64,000 bases of DNA from WTFY01 sp965220875 (GTDB taxonomy: Bacteria; Pseudomonadota; Gammaproteobacteria; UBA4575). Both the position numbers and the translations under genes were made by a program. The DNA lies in assembly GCA_965220875.1 (NCBI GenBank), contig CBDCRD010000003.1, positions 1 to 64,000 on the forward strand, given 5' to 3'. Below, one piece after another: positions 1-8,794 of the stretch; the first letter of the stretch is position 1; the number at the start of each line of letters is the position of its first letter. The notes below the pieces were generated by a model, which was given only the letters and a program-made list of their open reading frames with translations, made no database searches and was not told where the DNA came from.

Positions 1-1191
1 AGCGTAGGGGGTCGATATGGCGTCCAGCTGAATACCCGTACGGGTCGTGGTTGAACAGGCCGTGGGAAAACCATAGGTCTGGCCTGTTGCCTCATCATTC
101 CTGAAGCGCACCAGAACATCACCATGGGCCCATCCAAGCTGCAAACTGTTTTCCTGTAACCAGGCGGCAACCTGGCCTTGGGTGGGCTTGGAGCCAAATT
201 CAGGTTTCCTATCCCTTTCCGTGGCCAGGCTGTTGGCAAATTCCAGAGATTTGGCGGTCGCCGCTTTACGCGATCCCACGGCCGGCGGATTGTTACCTCG
301 CTGGTCACCATGAACCTCGGTAATGTCGTAACGGCTGGCCCCCCTGAAGGTTGGCTTTTTCAAATTGTCACCCATGCGACAGTTGATTTCATTTTGGGTT
401 TCCCCGCCCGGAGACAAGCGCACCATCGGAATCACCTCAACCGTCAAATTGGACATGTTCAGACCTTCAAGGTCATTGTCCTGCATGAACCGAGCCGCAG
501 CCGTTTGCGGTTTTTCACGCTGGGCTGCCTCCTCAATCCAGTTTTTCCTGGCATAGAAATGCAAGGGTTCACCCACCTCGCTGTATGTCAGGCGAACCAG
601 AGCCTGCGGGTTGCCCCCAACAGTATTCGGATCACCCAGAACCTTCTCGACCGCACTGGCCAATTCGGCGGCGGTAGCAACCTGTACCGCGTTCCGGGTG
701 AACAGGACTTCGGTGGCCCAACGCCGGGTGTTCTTGCCATCCTCTGCCTTGTAATCATTGAAGGACGTCTTGACCAGACCGGACAGAAGAGCCGGCTTGA
801 CCGGATCATTGGCCAGAGCCCGGGGACCCGCAGCCAGATTGGCCCAACTTGTTTCAAGACAGTTGCTCTTGCTGTCAAGAGTAACATTGTCAAGGCGAAG
901 AAAGGACCCCGCCTCAACCCGCATGTCCTGACTGATTTTGCCACCCGGCTTACCCAGAAGGTCAGCCAGATTCGGTTGCCGATCGGAGGCGGCCTTCTTG
1001 ATACGGATATCAAAGGTATGGCTGGAATCCTCAATCTTGAGAGCACCAGCGGCGGCCTGGGACAGTTTAACAGTAACCCGATCCGTGTCGGCATCCGTAC
1101 TGACAACTTCGGCGAGAACGGAAGCAGCTCTTGGAACCCGATTGTAGGATCGGGATGCCCTCTTCTGCTTCAAGTCATTGAATGTAACCAT
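1..1191 (-). CDS. Unknown protein, 3' end outside window
   Basis: The reading frame is open from an ATG at 1191 to the window edge (397 codons), so the C-terminus is missing. The start follows a GGAG ribosome-binding site seven bases upstream. The protein begins MVTFNDLKQKRASRSYNRVP and has no signal peptide, membrane helix or motif that I recognise. It is rich in Ala, Asp and Lys and looks like a soluble cytoplasmic protein. Its promoter region carries a 26-bp element shared almost exactly with the region before the gene at 51605-52858, so the two are probably co-regulated and this gene likely belongs to the transfer backbone rather than to cargo. Function unknown. Confidence 0.75.
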   Translation of the reverse strand, partial: MVTFNDLKQKRASRSYNRVPRAASVLAEVVSTDADTDRVTVKLSQAAAGALKIEDSSHTFDIRIKKAASDRQPNLADLLGKPGGKISQDMRVEAGSFLRLDNVTLDSKSNCLETSWANLAAGPRALANDPVKPALLSGLVKTSFNDYKAEDGKNTRRWATEVLFTRNAVQVATAAELASAVEKVLGDPNTVGGNPQALVRLTYSEVGEPLHFYARKNWIEEAAQREKPQTAAARFMQDNDLEGLNMSNLTVEVIPMVRLSPGGETQNEINCRMGDNLKKPTFRGASRYDITEVHGDQRGNNPPAVGSRKAATAKSLEFANSLATERDRKPEFGSKPTQGQVAAWLQENSLQLGWAHGDVLVRFRNDEATGQTYGFPTACSTTTRTGIQLDAISTPYA

Positions 1192-1459
1192 GATTTTACT
1201 CCTTACATAATGGTTTACAGTTGATTTTTATGTTCGGTCTGCATGTGCAAATGTCAAAAATGTTTTTTTATATTTTTTTCAGACCCCCTTTTTTCAAAAG
1301 TCCGGAGCCATGGATTCTCCCATTAGTCATTAGGATCCACTGCGGTGAAATCCAAAAACTAAATGTGTATGCTCATGAACTTTCTTGCGGTCTGAGGCTT
1401 TACGGAGACCGCACCACATATCATTTTATGACCCGTCTAAATGTCGTTAGGGACTGTGC
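1192..1459. promoter_or_regulatory. Divergent promoter region with two shared elements
   Basis: This AT-rich gap separates the minus-strand gene starting at 1191 from the plus-strand gene at 1460. Positions 1233-1258 match 52914-52939 at 25 of 26 bases; the core TGCATGTGCAAATGTCAAA contains the near-palindrome TGCA-TG-TGCA. Positions 1364-1375 carry TGTGTATGCTCA, which recurs at 28794-28805 (opposite strand), 43706-43717 and 52961-52972. TGTATGCT resembles an extended -10 hexamer, but I see no convincing -35 at the right distance, so operator or promoter is unresolved. Confidence 0.5.
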
Positions 1460-2218
1460 ATGGCACAAAAAACAAATATTGAATGGACCAATGCCACCTG
1501 GAATCCGATAACCGGCTGCACCAAAATCGGTCCAGGGTGTGAACAGTGTTACGCGGAACGATTTGCCGAACGGTGGCGAGGAATTAAGGGTCATCCCTAC
1601 GAACAGGGATTTGACCTACGCCTCTGGCCCTCGCGGCTCGGAATACCCGTATCCTGGAAAAAATCTCGCATGATTTTTGTCAATTCCATGAGCGATCTTT
1701 TTCATAAGAAAGTTGATCGGCATTTCATCGACCAGGTCTTTGATGTCATGGAAGAAGCGGATTGGCATATCTATCAGATCCTCACCAAGCGAAGTTCGCT
1801 GATGCGAAACTATTTGAAGAGAAGATACGGTAAGTTTCCTGTACCCTCACATATCTGGCCTGGAATTTCTGTAGAAGATGCCGCTCACAAAAATCGTATT
1901 GAACATCTCAGGCAAATACAGTCGGATGCTCGGTTCATTTCGTTTGAACCCCTCCTGGGGCCAATTGGTGAGGTTGATTTATCTCATATCGCCTGGGTAA
2001 TCGTTGGTGGAGAAAGTGGACCAAGGGCAAGAGCAATGGCGCCTGAATGGGCAATAGAAATCAGGGATAAATGTGTGCAGGAGGATATTGCCTACTTTTT
2101 CAAGCAATGGGGTGGACCACGACCGAAATCCGGCGGTCGTCTTTTGGAGGAGAAAGAATGGAATGGATTTCCCTGGCAACTGATCCCGAGGGAATTCTTA
2201 GCCGCAATGCCTATCTAG
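1460..2218 (+). CDS. DUF5131 (phage Gp37/Gp68-like) protein
   Basis: This 252-residue protein has the hallmark start of the DUF5131 family: IEWTNATWNPITGC followed by a cysteine cluster C-x6-C-x2-CYAE (residues about 20-32). It also has the conserved blocks FVNSMSDLFH, ILTKR and IVGGESG, and a C-terminal FFKQWGG. These are typical of phage Gp37/Gp68 proteins, which are common on phages, plasmids and defence islands and often neighbour three-Cys-motif partner proteins. The cysteine cluster suggests a metal or Fe-S site; the biochemical role is not established to my knowledge. AGGGA precedes the ATG by eight bases. No three-Cys partner gene is visible next door; the next gene is convergent. Confidence 0.85.
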   Translation: MAQKTNIEWTNATWNPITGCTKIGPGCEQCYAERFAERWRGIKGHPYEQGFDLRLWPSRLGIPVSWKKSRMIFVNSMSDLFHKKVDRHFIDQVFDVMEEADWHIYQILTKRSSLMRNYLKRRYGKFPVPSHIWPGISVEDAAHKNRIEHLRQIQSDARFISFEPLLGPIGEVDLSHIAWVIVGGESGPRARAMAPEWAIEIRDKCVQEDIAYFFKQWGGPRPKSGGRLLEEKEWNGFPWQLIPREFLAAMPI

Positions 2219-2488
2219 ATTTTGGGGCTTGATGACATCGACTTGTTTTCTGCAGAAGGTAAATATTGGGTGTCGGAATGGTCGTGATTCTCAATAACAG
2301 CGGATATCCTCGCGAAGGGGGGAAGCAGAATCTTCCCTGGCCAATTCCAGGTGACGATGGCCCCGGTGGTCTCGAATTTATCAAGCAATAGAGGGAGGAA
2401 ACAAAATTGCAACCCGAACAGTATAATTGAAGATCAGCACCACCAATCGTCTTGTCATATCCTTTTGCTTGAAACAAGTGGTGGCTGA

Positions 2489-3664
2489 TCAAAAAGACTG
2501 GAATGGGTCAGCAGGTCCAAAGTAAAAAGTATACTCAACCTCCTGGAGATGCATCCTGTTGATGCATGTGATCAGTAAACGTTCATCCTGAATGGGTTTG
2601 CCAAAGATTCCTATGTTTTTGGACACCCAAGGTTTTGACGATGGCCCTTTTTCGGGTTCTGAAGAGCGTTTTCCATTATGTAAATCACTATAAAACGACG
2701 GATAGATAACACCCTCATAACCCTCGTTTTGGGCGGCAAGGGCTAATTTTCGCGAAATTGGGTAGACATCGCTGCCTTCTTCAAAAAGACTGGCCACCGT
2801 GTGGTCAATACTTACAAAAGGATTTGTGTCTATTTCATCAGGAAAAACACACAAATCAAGCAGCTGCAAGGACCTGGTCGGTTTAAGTGTTGCGACATAG
2901 AGATCTTGTTCCTTTGTTACACGGCACTCGTGCAGACATGTCGCAAGTTCAGGGGCTCCATAGAGGACAGAAAGATCACATGAATCAAATCGACCATATT
3001 CAACTTCTTTTTCTTCATCATTGCCTATTCTTGGTGGCGGACTATCAAATTGCATCCCGTCTGTTGGGTCGAATTCTGAACTCTCACCCCTATCAAGGTT
3101 TCTAAGACGGTAAAATTTATCATTTGGTGTAAATTCTCTGGTGGGATAGGACTCCAAAATTTTTGAAATGATTTGTTCATACTTATCTCCCTGTCGGAGA
3201 TTTTCAAGGTTCTCGGTGATACCAACGTCGTATTCGCGGGGAGCGTTCAATGTGATCCTTACATTTAAAATGTCTTCCAGCAGAGCTTTGTCTTTAATAC
3301 ACCACGCCTTTTTGCTCTCAGAATCCATGGCAGTATAATCTTCACCATCAAACAAATGGCCCTCAAGCAATTGGGTGATCATAAAACGGAACCCTTGGTT
3401 TGCACTGTGGGATGGGATTGTGGGTTCCGGCAAATGTTCAATATTCAAAATTGGCGCTCCGCCAAAAGTTGTTTTGTGGTACGAACCCCATACAAAAAAG
3501 GATCGAGCAAGCTTTTCGATCCCATCCCTGTTGAGTTTCTTACCATCACAGGCTTCACACCTAGGACAGGTTGATGAGTCATGAAGGCCCATGGAACGTG
3601 CATCCATCCTTAGGCCTTCATCGTCAAAACATTCCGAACAGGCAACAATGTCTTTGCTGGTCAT
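2489..3664 (-). CDS. RES-domain protein with N-terminal zinc ribbon
   Basis: Residues 1-45 carry two CxxC pairs (ACSEC, CPRCEAC), a likely zinc-binding module. The middle (about 50-190) resembles the N-terminal HEPN/RES-associated region. The C-terminal half is a RES domain: FYRLRN, then RFDS, then LYGAPELATCLHE (Tyr and Glu), then a Ser-containing stretch around PISRKLALAAQNEGYEGV. RES toxins such as MbcT/ParT degrade NAD+ or ADP-ribosylate targets. At 391 residues it is much longer than a simple RES toxin. No Xre/MbcA-type antitoxin gene adjoins it, so it may be a standalone or sensor-coupled effector. It is convergent with the DUF5131 gene and downstream of the AAA ATPase on the same strand. 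Confidence 0.8.
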   Translation of the reverse strand: MTSKDIVACSECFDDEGLRMDARSMGLHDSSTCPRCEACDGKKLNRDGIEKLARSFFVWGSYHKTTFGGAPILNIEHLPEPTIPSHSANQGFRFMITQLLEGHLFDGEDYTAMDSESKKAWCIKDKALLEDILNVRITLNAPREYDVGITENLENLRQGDKYEQIISKILESYPTREFTPNDKFYRLRNLDRGESSEFDPTDGMQFDSPPPRIGNDEEKEVEYGRFDSCDLSVLYGAPELATCLHECRVTKEQDLYVATLKPTRSLQLLDLCVFPDEIDTNPFVSIDHTVASLFEEGSDVYPISRKLALAAQNEGYEGVIYPSFYSDLHNGKRSSEPEKGPSSKPWVSKNIGIFGKPIQDERLLITCINRMHLQEVEYTFYFGPADPFQSF

Positions 3665-3767
3665 TAATCGTATTGTCCTGGTGAACAGTCTGAACGTTAG
3701 GATCTGCTTGCACGAGGTTTGAACCAGAACGCATTCAGTAAGGGTAATCGTGACACATTAAAGGAAA

Positions 3768-5456
3768 TCATCCCGAGGGTCGAAAACTGGAGGCCGGTGG
3801 CGAGGGAGCCTCCCACGAGGACTCAGGTTCGTGTTCTGTTACCAAGTCGGGTCTCGGGTCAAAACCCATTTCCCTTGCCATCTGGGGCAAATCAAGAGCT
3901 TTAATTCCCTTGTCTTCCCACTTGCCTTTCTGTGTATCCGTAAACACAGGGGCAACAAAAAGACGTTCAACATCAGGCGGCCGGGACAGGCCGTTCAGAT
4001 CATAAAGGCTGGCCAGAGAGTTTTCAAAATAGGAACCCGGGTTGGTGAACGTGTCAAACTTTCCGGCATTCCTCTTGCAACTGGCAACCTTGCACGCAAT
4101 GGCCGCTGCAAAAGGTTGATCAGCCATGTCAGCAAAGACATCAACTTCCGGACCATGAACAGTCTGGACATTGTACAAGCCTCCACAGGCCCGTATTCCA
4201 ATCTCCTGAAAGTGCTGATCCTCGAAGAATTCCGCCGCAAGACGTTCCAGATCAAGACCTTCATGACCCGTTGTCCGATGGAGTAGTTGTGCAAACTTGA
4301 CATTCGGTTTGCCGCTGCTCAGACCTTGCAGGTTTAGTCCCAGCCTTTGGACCAGCAACTGATGTCTCGTGTCATTGTCGATGATGCGATACCGGGACGG
4401 GGTTGTTTCCTTAGGACCATAATTTTGTATGCCTTGAATCATTTGGAGATGTTGTTCCAGCATAACCAGATTTCGTTCAACCGTCTTTTGCCATTCGTAC
4501 TTGCCGAACGCCCTGATTTTATCCGGCTGGTTAAAAATCTCTGTGCGAGGGACACCGCCAGGTTGACCGGCACATAGAATATGCAAGAGATTTTCGGCCT
4601 CAGGATTGAGTTCAACATAAGACTTGTAATTGTAAGCTTCTTTGGAATTCACCAAAGGTCGAAGCGATTCATGACGCCAGAAATGAGAACGCCAACTCTC
4701 ATAATCACGACAGACAAGGTACCTGTTATCAGTTTCGGCGTTGTAATAGGCTTCCCAGAGACCTGGAATTCCACCATAAGCGGAAAAGAGGGTCAGAAAC
4801 TGGCGAGGATCCCGAAGCCAGCCATGTTCACAACCCATTTCCAAAAGGGGTAAGGCGGTTAATTGCCGCAGAGGGTGACCATTGGAAAAACGATCATAAA
4901 GGGGTTCCGTGGGATCACTCAGTAAGCGCAGCATACTTTGCTGGTGCGATCCTGCCACGACAAAACCGCCACCGGTATAGGGGGTGTGCGTGGAAAGATT
5001 TTCATCCTGAATGAGCTTGATCTTGCTGATTAGACCCTGATAATTCTCAATATTATGGAATTCATCAAGGCAGACGACGGTCCCTTTCCTGACAAGATGA
5101 CTAAGCTGGCGGGAAAAGGAATCGATATAATGTCCCGATGTGTTCGCATCATAATCCAGCATGAGATCACGGAGACCTTCGGCCCGAATCCTCCCGCTCA
5201 ACTCCTTGCCCAAATCTTCTGAAGAGTGAAGTGTATCAGGGATTTCCATGTACAAAACGGGTTTCTGTTGTTTCTGGGGCAAAGCACGGATGGCGGCAAT
5301 GACCGCCTTTAGCAATTCAGTCTTGCCAATACGCCTTCGACCAATCAGGGACGCCCTGATGGCGTAGCCATTTTGGATGCTTGATATAAGGCTTTTGATT
5401 TCTTCCTCGCGGCCATATGAACGCCAGGGACTTGAACTGCTTTTGGTCATCATCAT
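3768..5456 (-). CDS. AAA ATPase with C-terminal nuclease-like domain
   Basis: The 562-residue protein starts with an archaeal-type ATPase domain: Walker A GRRRIGKTELL near residue 40 and Walker B VVCLDEFHN near residue 130, followed by a sensor-like GSHQQSM. The C-terminal third resembles DUF234 or PD-(D/E)XK nuclease domains: an LDLERLAAEFFED helix, then EVDVFAD and IACKVASCK, giving a possible D...(C)K active site. Such ATPase-DUF234 proteins are widespread mobile-island genes of unclear role. Three consecutive ATGs begin the gene; AAGGA is best spaced for the third (5450). It lies about 100 bp upstream of the RES gene on the same strand and could be co-transcribed with it. Confidence 0.7.
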   Translation of the reverse strand: MMMTKSSSSPWRSYGREEEIKSLISSIQNGYAIRASLIGRRRIGKTELLKAVIAAIRALPQKQQKPVLYMEIPDTLHSSEDLGKELSGRIRAEGLRDLMLDYDANTSGHYIDSFSRQLSHLVRKGTVVCLDEFHNIENYQGLISKIKLIQDENLSTHTPYTGGGFVVAGSHQQSMLRLLSDPTEPLYDRFSNGHPLRQLTALPLLEMGCEHGWLRDPRQFLTLFSAYGGIPGLWEAYYNAETDNRYLVCRDYESWRSHFWRHESLRPLVNSKEAYNYKSYVELNPEAENLLHILCAGQPGGVPRTEIFNQPDKIRAFGKYEWQKTVERNLVMLEQHLQMIQGIQNYGPKETTPSRYRIIDNDTRHQLLVQRLGLNLQGLSSGKPNVKFAQLLHRTTGHEGLDLERLAAEFFEDQHFQEIGIRACGGLYNVQTVHGPEVDVFADMADQPFAAAIACKVASCKRNAGKFDTFTNPGSYFENSLASLYDLNGLSRPPDVERLFVAPVFTDTQKGKWEDKGIKALDLPQMAREMGFDPRPDLVTEHEPESSWEAPSPPASSFRPSG

Positions 5457-5600
5457 TCCTTATCCTAACTTCAATCCATCTGAGTACATGACAACACCCT
5501 CTCATATAAGGCCTGACAGGATCATTCACAAGGACAACAGAGATGAATGCGACGGTGGACACAGGTTTGAAACACCCGCCATCGTTACATCCAAAAGGAA

Positions 5601-6017
5601 TTACCCTGGTTCAGCCCCAGCCTCCAGCAGTTCCCTCACGGTATCACTCTGATTATACCGTACAGCCGTGCACAAAGGTGAATATCCTCCCCCATCAATT
5701 ATATTGACATTGGCGCCGGCAGCCACCAACAACTTGATGCCACACATCCATCCTTTTTCCGATGCGACATGAAGTGGGGTTTCATATCTGCGCCCCATAA
5801 TATTCGGATCCGCTCCCCAGGCCAGAAGCTTCACAAGTACCAGCTCACGACAATAGCGACAACTGGCATGAAGGGGCGTATCCCCCTCTTGGGTTTGGGC
5901 ATTGAGATCATCACCATGGCTCAGCAGAAGGTCAACCATGAACAAATTGCCAGAACCGGCATAGAGATAAAGCCGATCCGGACCTATATAGGGTATGTCA
6001 GGACAGTCAACGCTCAT
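5601..6017 (-). CDS. Small ankyrin-repeat protein
   Basis: This 138-residue protein is made almost entirely of ankyrin repeats. At least three have the canonical TPLH core: GDTPLHASCRYCRELVLVKL, ETPLHVASEKGWMCGIKLL and GYSPLCTAVRYNQSDTVREL. There is no signal peptide. The start ATG at 6017 overlaps the stop of the preceding ankyrin gene (6014-7033) in an ATGA, so it is translationally coupled and the two may work as one unit. It is the last gene of the long minus-strand transfer cluster. Ankyrin repeats bind proteins; the partner is unknown. Confidence 0.85.
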   Translation of the reverse strand: MSVDCPDIPYIGPDRLYLYAGSGNLFMVDLLLSHGDDLNAQTQEGDTPLHASCRYCRELVLVKLLAWGADPNIMGRRYETPLHVASEKGWMCGIKLLVAAGANVNIIDGGGYSPLCTAVRYNQSDTVRELLEAGAEPG

Positions 6018-7033
6018 GGCGACACTCCGTATCCTTGGCGATCAGGTGCAGCTGTGACTGATGCCGTATCTTTCCGGTTGGTTCTCCGGTCGGGGAAAAC
6101 ATGGGATGGGGTGGCACCTGCGGTCACAAGCATCGAAATCAGACTTTTGTCAGAAGTTTGCTCAGCCATCATCAATGGTGTCATCCCCCGAGGATCTCCC
6201 CTGGTGACATCGGCACCAGCCTCCAAGAGCTTTTCCAGCCAGAGGCTGGCCCGTGCCGGTTTAGACCACGGAAGCTTGTGTAAAACAGTTTCTCCGTCCC
6301 GATTGCACGTATTGATACGGGCGCCAGCCGTCAGGAAGAGTTCCAGAAAACATGGATGTAAAAAATGTTCTCCAAGCGAACTCACAACCGTATGCAAGGG
6401 AGTGTTGCCCCATTTATCCTGCGCATTGGGATTGGCACCAAGTGCAAAAACCTCATTCAAGATACGGTAGGACCGGAATTGATTGGCGTAATGCAAGACC
6501 GTCCGACCATCTTCATCCCGACAGTCAATAGAGGTGCCGGCATCCACAATGGCCGTTACAAGTCTGGCGGAATGCTTGACGGCAGCCATATGGAGAACGG
6601 GACGCTGACGATAGATACGCGATCCACACGCACCAATGGAAACAAGCTCACTGATTTTGTGGGCACTGAAAAGACACGTCGCGTAATACATGGGCGTCAG
6701 ACCCAGGCTGTTTTCAGCATCCGGGAGGGCACCATGATCCCCTAGAAAGGAGATCCAGGACGCGTCAGCACCACGCGTGGAACAGACAAGATGCAAAAGG
6801 GTATTGCCCTCCCCCATCCCATCAAGACTCATGGTTTCATTGATACGAGCACCATAACTCAACAGAAGTTCGGCACACAACCAGTCGTTGTTTTGCCAGG
6901 CCAACGCCAGCGGCGTCAGACCACACGCATGATTTTTGTTGGGATGGATACCCCTGGCAAGATATTCCGAAACCTGAACCGTGCACCCGCTCATAATGAC
7001 ATCGGTAAGCTTTTGCTGTGATGATGGAGGCAT
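6014..7033 (-). CDS. Ankyrin-repeat protein
   Basis: This 339-residue protein has about seven ankyrin repeats across residues 35-315, including LTPLALAWQNNDWLCAELLL, GNTLLHLVCSTRG, GRTVLHYANQFRSYRIL, GNTPLHTVVSSLG, GETVLHKLPWSK and MTPLMMAEQTSDKSLISML. It has no signal peptide or membrane helix. The start is supported by GAGGGG seven bases upstream. The 5' leader contains a copy of a roughly 200-bp repeat also found before dotB. Ankyrin proteins are common Dot/Icm effectors in Legionella, but here the gene sits at the end of a conjugation operon, so a structural, chaperone or exclusion role is equally possible. Confidence 0.85.
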   Translation of the reverse strand: MPPSSQQKLTDVIMSGCTVQVSEYLARGIHPNKNHACGLTPLALAWQNNDWLCAELLLSYGARINETMSLDGMGEGNTLLHLVCSTRGADASWISFLGDHGALPDAENSLGLTPMYYATCLFSAHKISELVSIGACGSRIYRQRPVLHMAAVKHSARLVTAIVDAGTSIDCRDEDGRTVLHYANQFRSYRILNEVFALGANPNAQDKWGNTPLHTVVSSLGEHFLHPCFLELFLTAGARINTCNRDGETVLHKLPWSKPARASLWLEKLLEAGADVTRGDPRGMTPLMMAEQTSDKSLISMLVTAGATPSHVFPDRRTNRKDTASVTAAPDRQGYGVSP

Positions 7034-7122
7034 GTAATCCCCTCGCCTTTTGAAATGAATTTAAAACCAAATGTGTATATACAGACATAAACATGCCGAA
7101 TTGTAAAGAGGTTCGAGTATTT

Positions 7123-7329
7123 TATTTTCCCGAATGGCGGGGTGTGGGGTGCAAACGCCCACCCGACCGAACCTGGACACAGGGAAGGGAAACAGGACAG
7201 CACTCCACCCGAAAGACGGGAACAGCCGTTCCCGCTGAAGGGACAACACGGGACATAAAAGAGAAACCTCAATTGATTTTCTCTCTCCCATTCCTTCTGG
7301 CGTGGCAAAGGGTCAGCAACCAACGCCAA
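7123..7329 (-). repeat. About 200-bp repeat, copy 1
   Basis: This segment is nearly the same as 10838-11050. The core (GGCGGGGTGTGGGGTGCAAA and onward) is followed by an inverted repeat CGGGAAC-AGCC-GTTCCCG at 7217-7234. The far end also resembles the last codons of dotL (GGGTCAGCAACCAACGCC), here non-coding, so the segment looks like a duplication of the dotL-dotB junction. Relative to copy 2 it lacks three bases next to the core, and the hairpin loop differs while the stem is conserved. It lies in the leader of the ankyrin pair. Confidence 0.8.
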
Positions 7330-7351
7330 TACCAAATTCGTGATCATTCAG

Positions 7352-8794
7352 CTACTTCTCAATTTTGTTGAGGGATTCCTCGCCTTCGGCAATCAGGCTG
7401 GCATGAAGGGCAAGAGATTGCTCCTCAATAAAGGCCTCAAGACGATCCTTCATCGAACGGGTTTCCTGATCCCACATGACATGCGTTACTTCAGTCTCAA
7501 TGCGTTCCCGATGCAGTTCCTGAGGGGAAACAAGCGATGTCTTCCCCAATAATGCTGTGGCCTTCTTCATGTCGATGGGGCCGAGTTCCAGGGGCAGTTG
7601 CAACAACCGCTCAACCCCCTCCATCAAGGCCTGCTTGTCACCTGCCGCCAGGAGGACCTCCAATTCCGCCAACATGGCCTGCATCCCAAGACGGTTGAAC
7701 TCACCCTCTTCACCCGGATTGAGGGGTCCTCGTATGTCATCAAGGGGGATTTTATACGAAAGGAGAGCTTTCCTAATGCGAGCCGGATCTCTGGTCAATC
7801 GGTACGTGAGCCCGCAATCCCCAATTTTGTAGGTGCTCGGTCGCAGTGAGAGTTCTGTCAGAAAAGAAACGAGAAGCTCTCGGCAGACCTGGCGATAATG
7901 GCTGCTGTAAGCCAGCAGTTCCTTGGCCAGACAGTATTGCATGATCGCAAATTGGAGACCATTGACCTGCTCCGGTGTGCAACGAGCCAGACTATCCTGG
8001 GTGGATCCAGATATTTTGGAAGGTTCCTGGTCAGGCAATGGTTCCTCTTCGATGACATGTCGTGACCAGAAATCAGAACGTAATGCAGCCAATTCCTGAC
8101 CAAGTTGAGCATCATACACCCCTTCATGCCATTTGACCGCCAGAGTTTGGGGATCCATGGTCAGCAGGCCACCAACTTGAACCGGAAAATAGTGCCGAGC
8201 ATCATGCAGGGCCAGGCTGAGTTGCCGAGCATCTATGGGACCAATAACACCAGAGAAATGATCGGTATCCTTCCCTGGTATGGCCACCAGAACACGACCT
8301 GAATCATCCTGCATCATACGGCCGGCAAACAAAAGATCTTTCCCATAAATAATGCTGTCCTGTGGATCCACACACCAACCACGCTCTTCAATCAGTTGGG
8401 CAACAGAAGCCTGAAGACGTCTTTCCTGGTGCCAAAATCGTTGCCAGCCCATATCAGGTGAAAGAACACACCGCTTGTCTGCCACAAGCCGTTCCGGTGT
8501 TATCACCGCCGAGGGATGCTTTTGAAGAGCAAGGTGAAGACAGGCCGTTTCAAAAGCATCAAAATTTGTCATCTGAAAAACAGAACGATAAATGAACCAG
8601 TCGCGAAACCGATGGTTGCGGGACGTTGGGTACAGCCGATGATAAAACCACTCACTGACATCGTCACGCCAAGGGACAAGATACTCTTCCGAAAGATCCC
8701 GTTTCGAAACAATCAGCGACGTAACAGCCTTGTCAACTCGCTTGACAATACCATTGAAATACGCCTGATTGATTATTTCAGATTGATAATACAT
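7352..8794 (-). CDS. Unknown 480-residue transfer-cluster protein
   Basis: I do not recognise the family. The protein begins MYYQSEIINQAYFNGIVKRV, has no signal peptide or obvious membrane helix, and is rich in Leu, Arg and Gln. Its charged helical C-terminal half (about 280-480) ends in a possible coiled coil. The start overlaps the end of the LysM gene by 22 bases, so it is in the dotB operon. Its place among transfer genes suggests a cytoplasmic accessory factor of the type IVB machine or of DNA processing, but nothing in the sequence defines a reaction. Confidence 0.8.
   Translation of the reverse strand: MYYQSEIINQAYFNGIVKRVDKAVTSLIVSKRDLSEEYLVPWRDDVSEWFYHRLYPTSRNHRFRDWFIYRSVFQMTNFDAFETACLHLALQKHPSAVITPERLVADKRCVLSPDMGWQRFWHQERRLQASVAQLIEERGWCVDPQDSIIYGKDLLFAGRMMQDDSGRVLVAIPGKDTDHFSGVIGPIDARQLSLALHDARHYFPVQVGGLLTMDPQTLAVKWHEGVYDAQLGQELAALRSDFWSRHVIEEEPLPDQEPSKISGSTQDSLARCTPEQVNGLQFAIMQYCLAKELLAYSSHYRQVCRELLVSFLTELSLRPSTYKIGDCGLTYRLTRDPARIRKALLSYKIPLDDIRGPLNPGEEGEFNRLGMQAMLAELEVLLAAGDKQALMEGVERLLQLPLELGPIDMKKATALLGKTSLVSPQELHRERIETEVTHVMWDQETRSMKDRLEAFIEEQSLALHASLIAEGEESLNKIEK

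Noticed and set aside
178..1224. Long plus-strand open frame over the left-edge gene
   Set aside because: It lacks a ribosome-binding site, and the opposite strand is open continuously from a good start at 1191 to the window edge with more natural protein composition.
7217..7234. Repeat hairpin as a Rho-independent terminator
   Set aside because: No run of T follows the stem on either strand in either copy.
7061..7291. Small protein encoded in repeat copy 1 (frame reading VGVCTPHPAI)
   Set aside because: This frame is not the one preserved between copies 1 and 2; it lacks a ribosome-binding site and looks like a by-product of the repeat.
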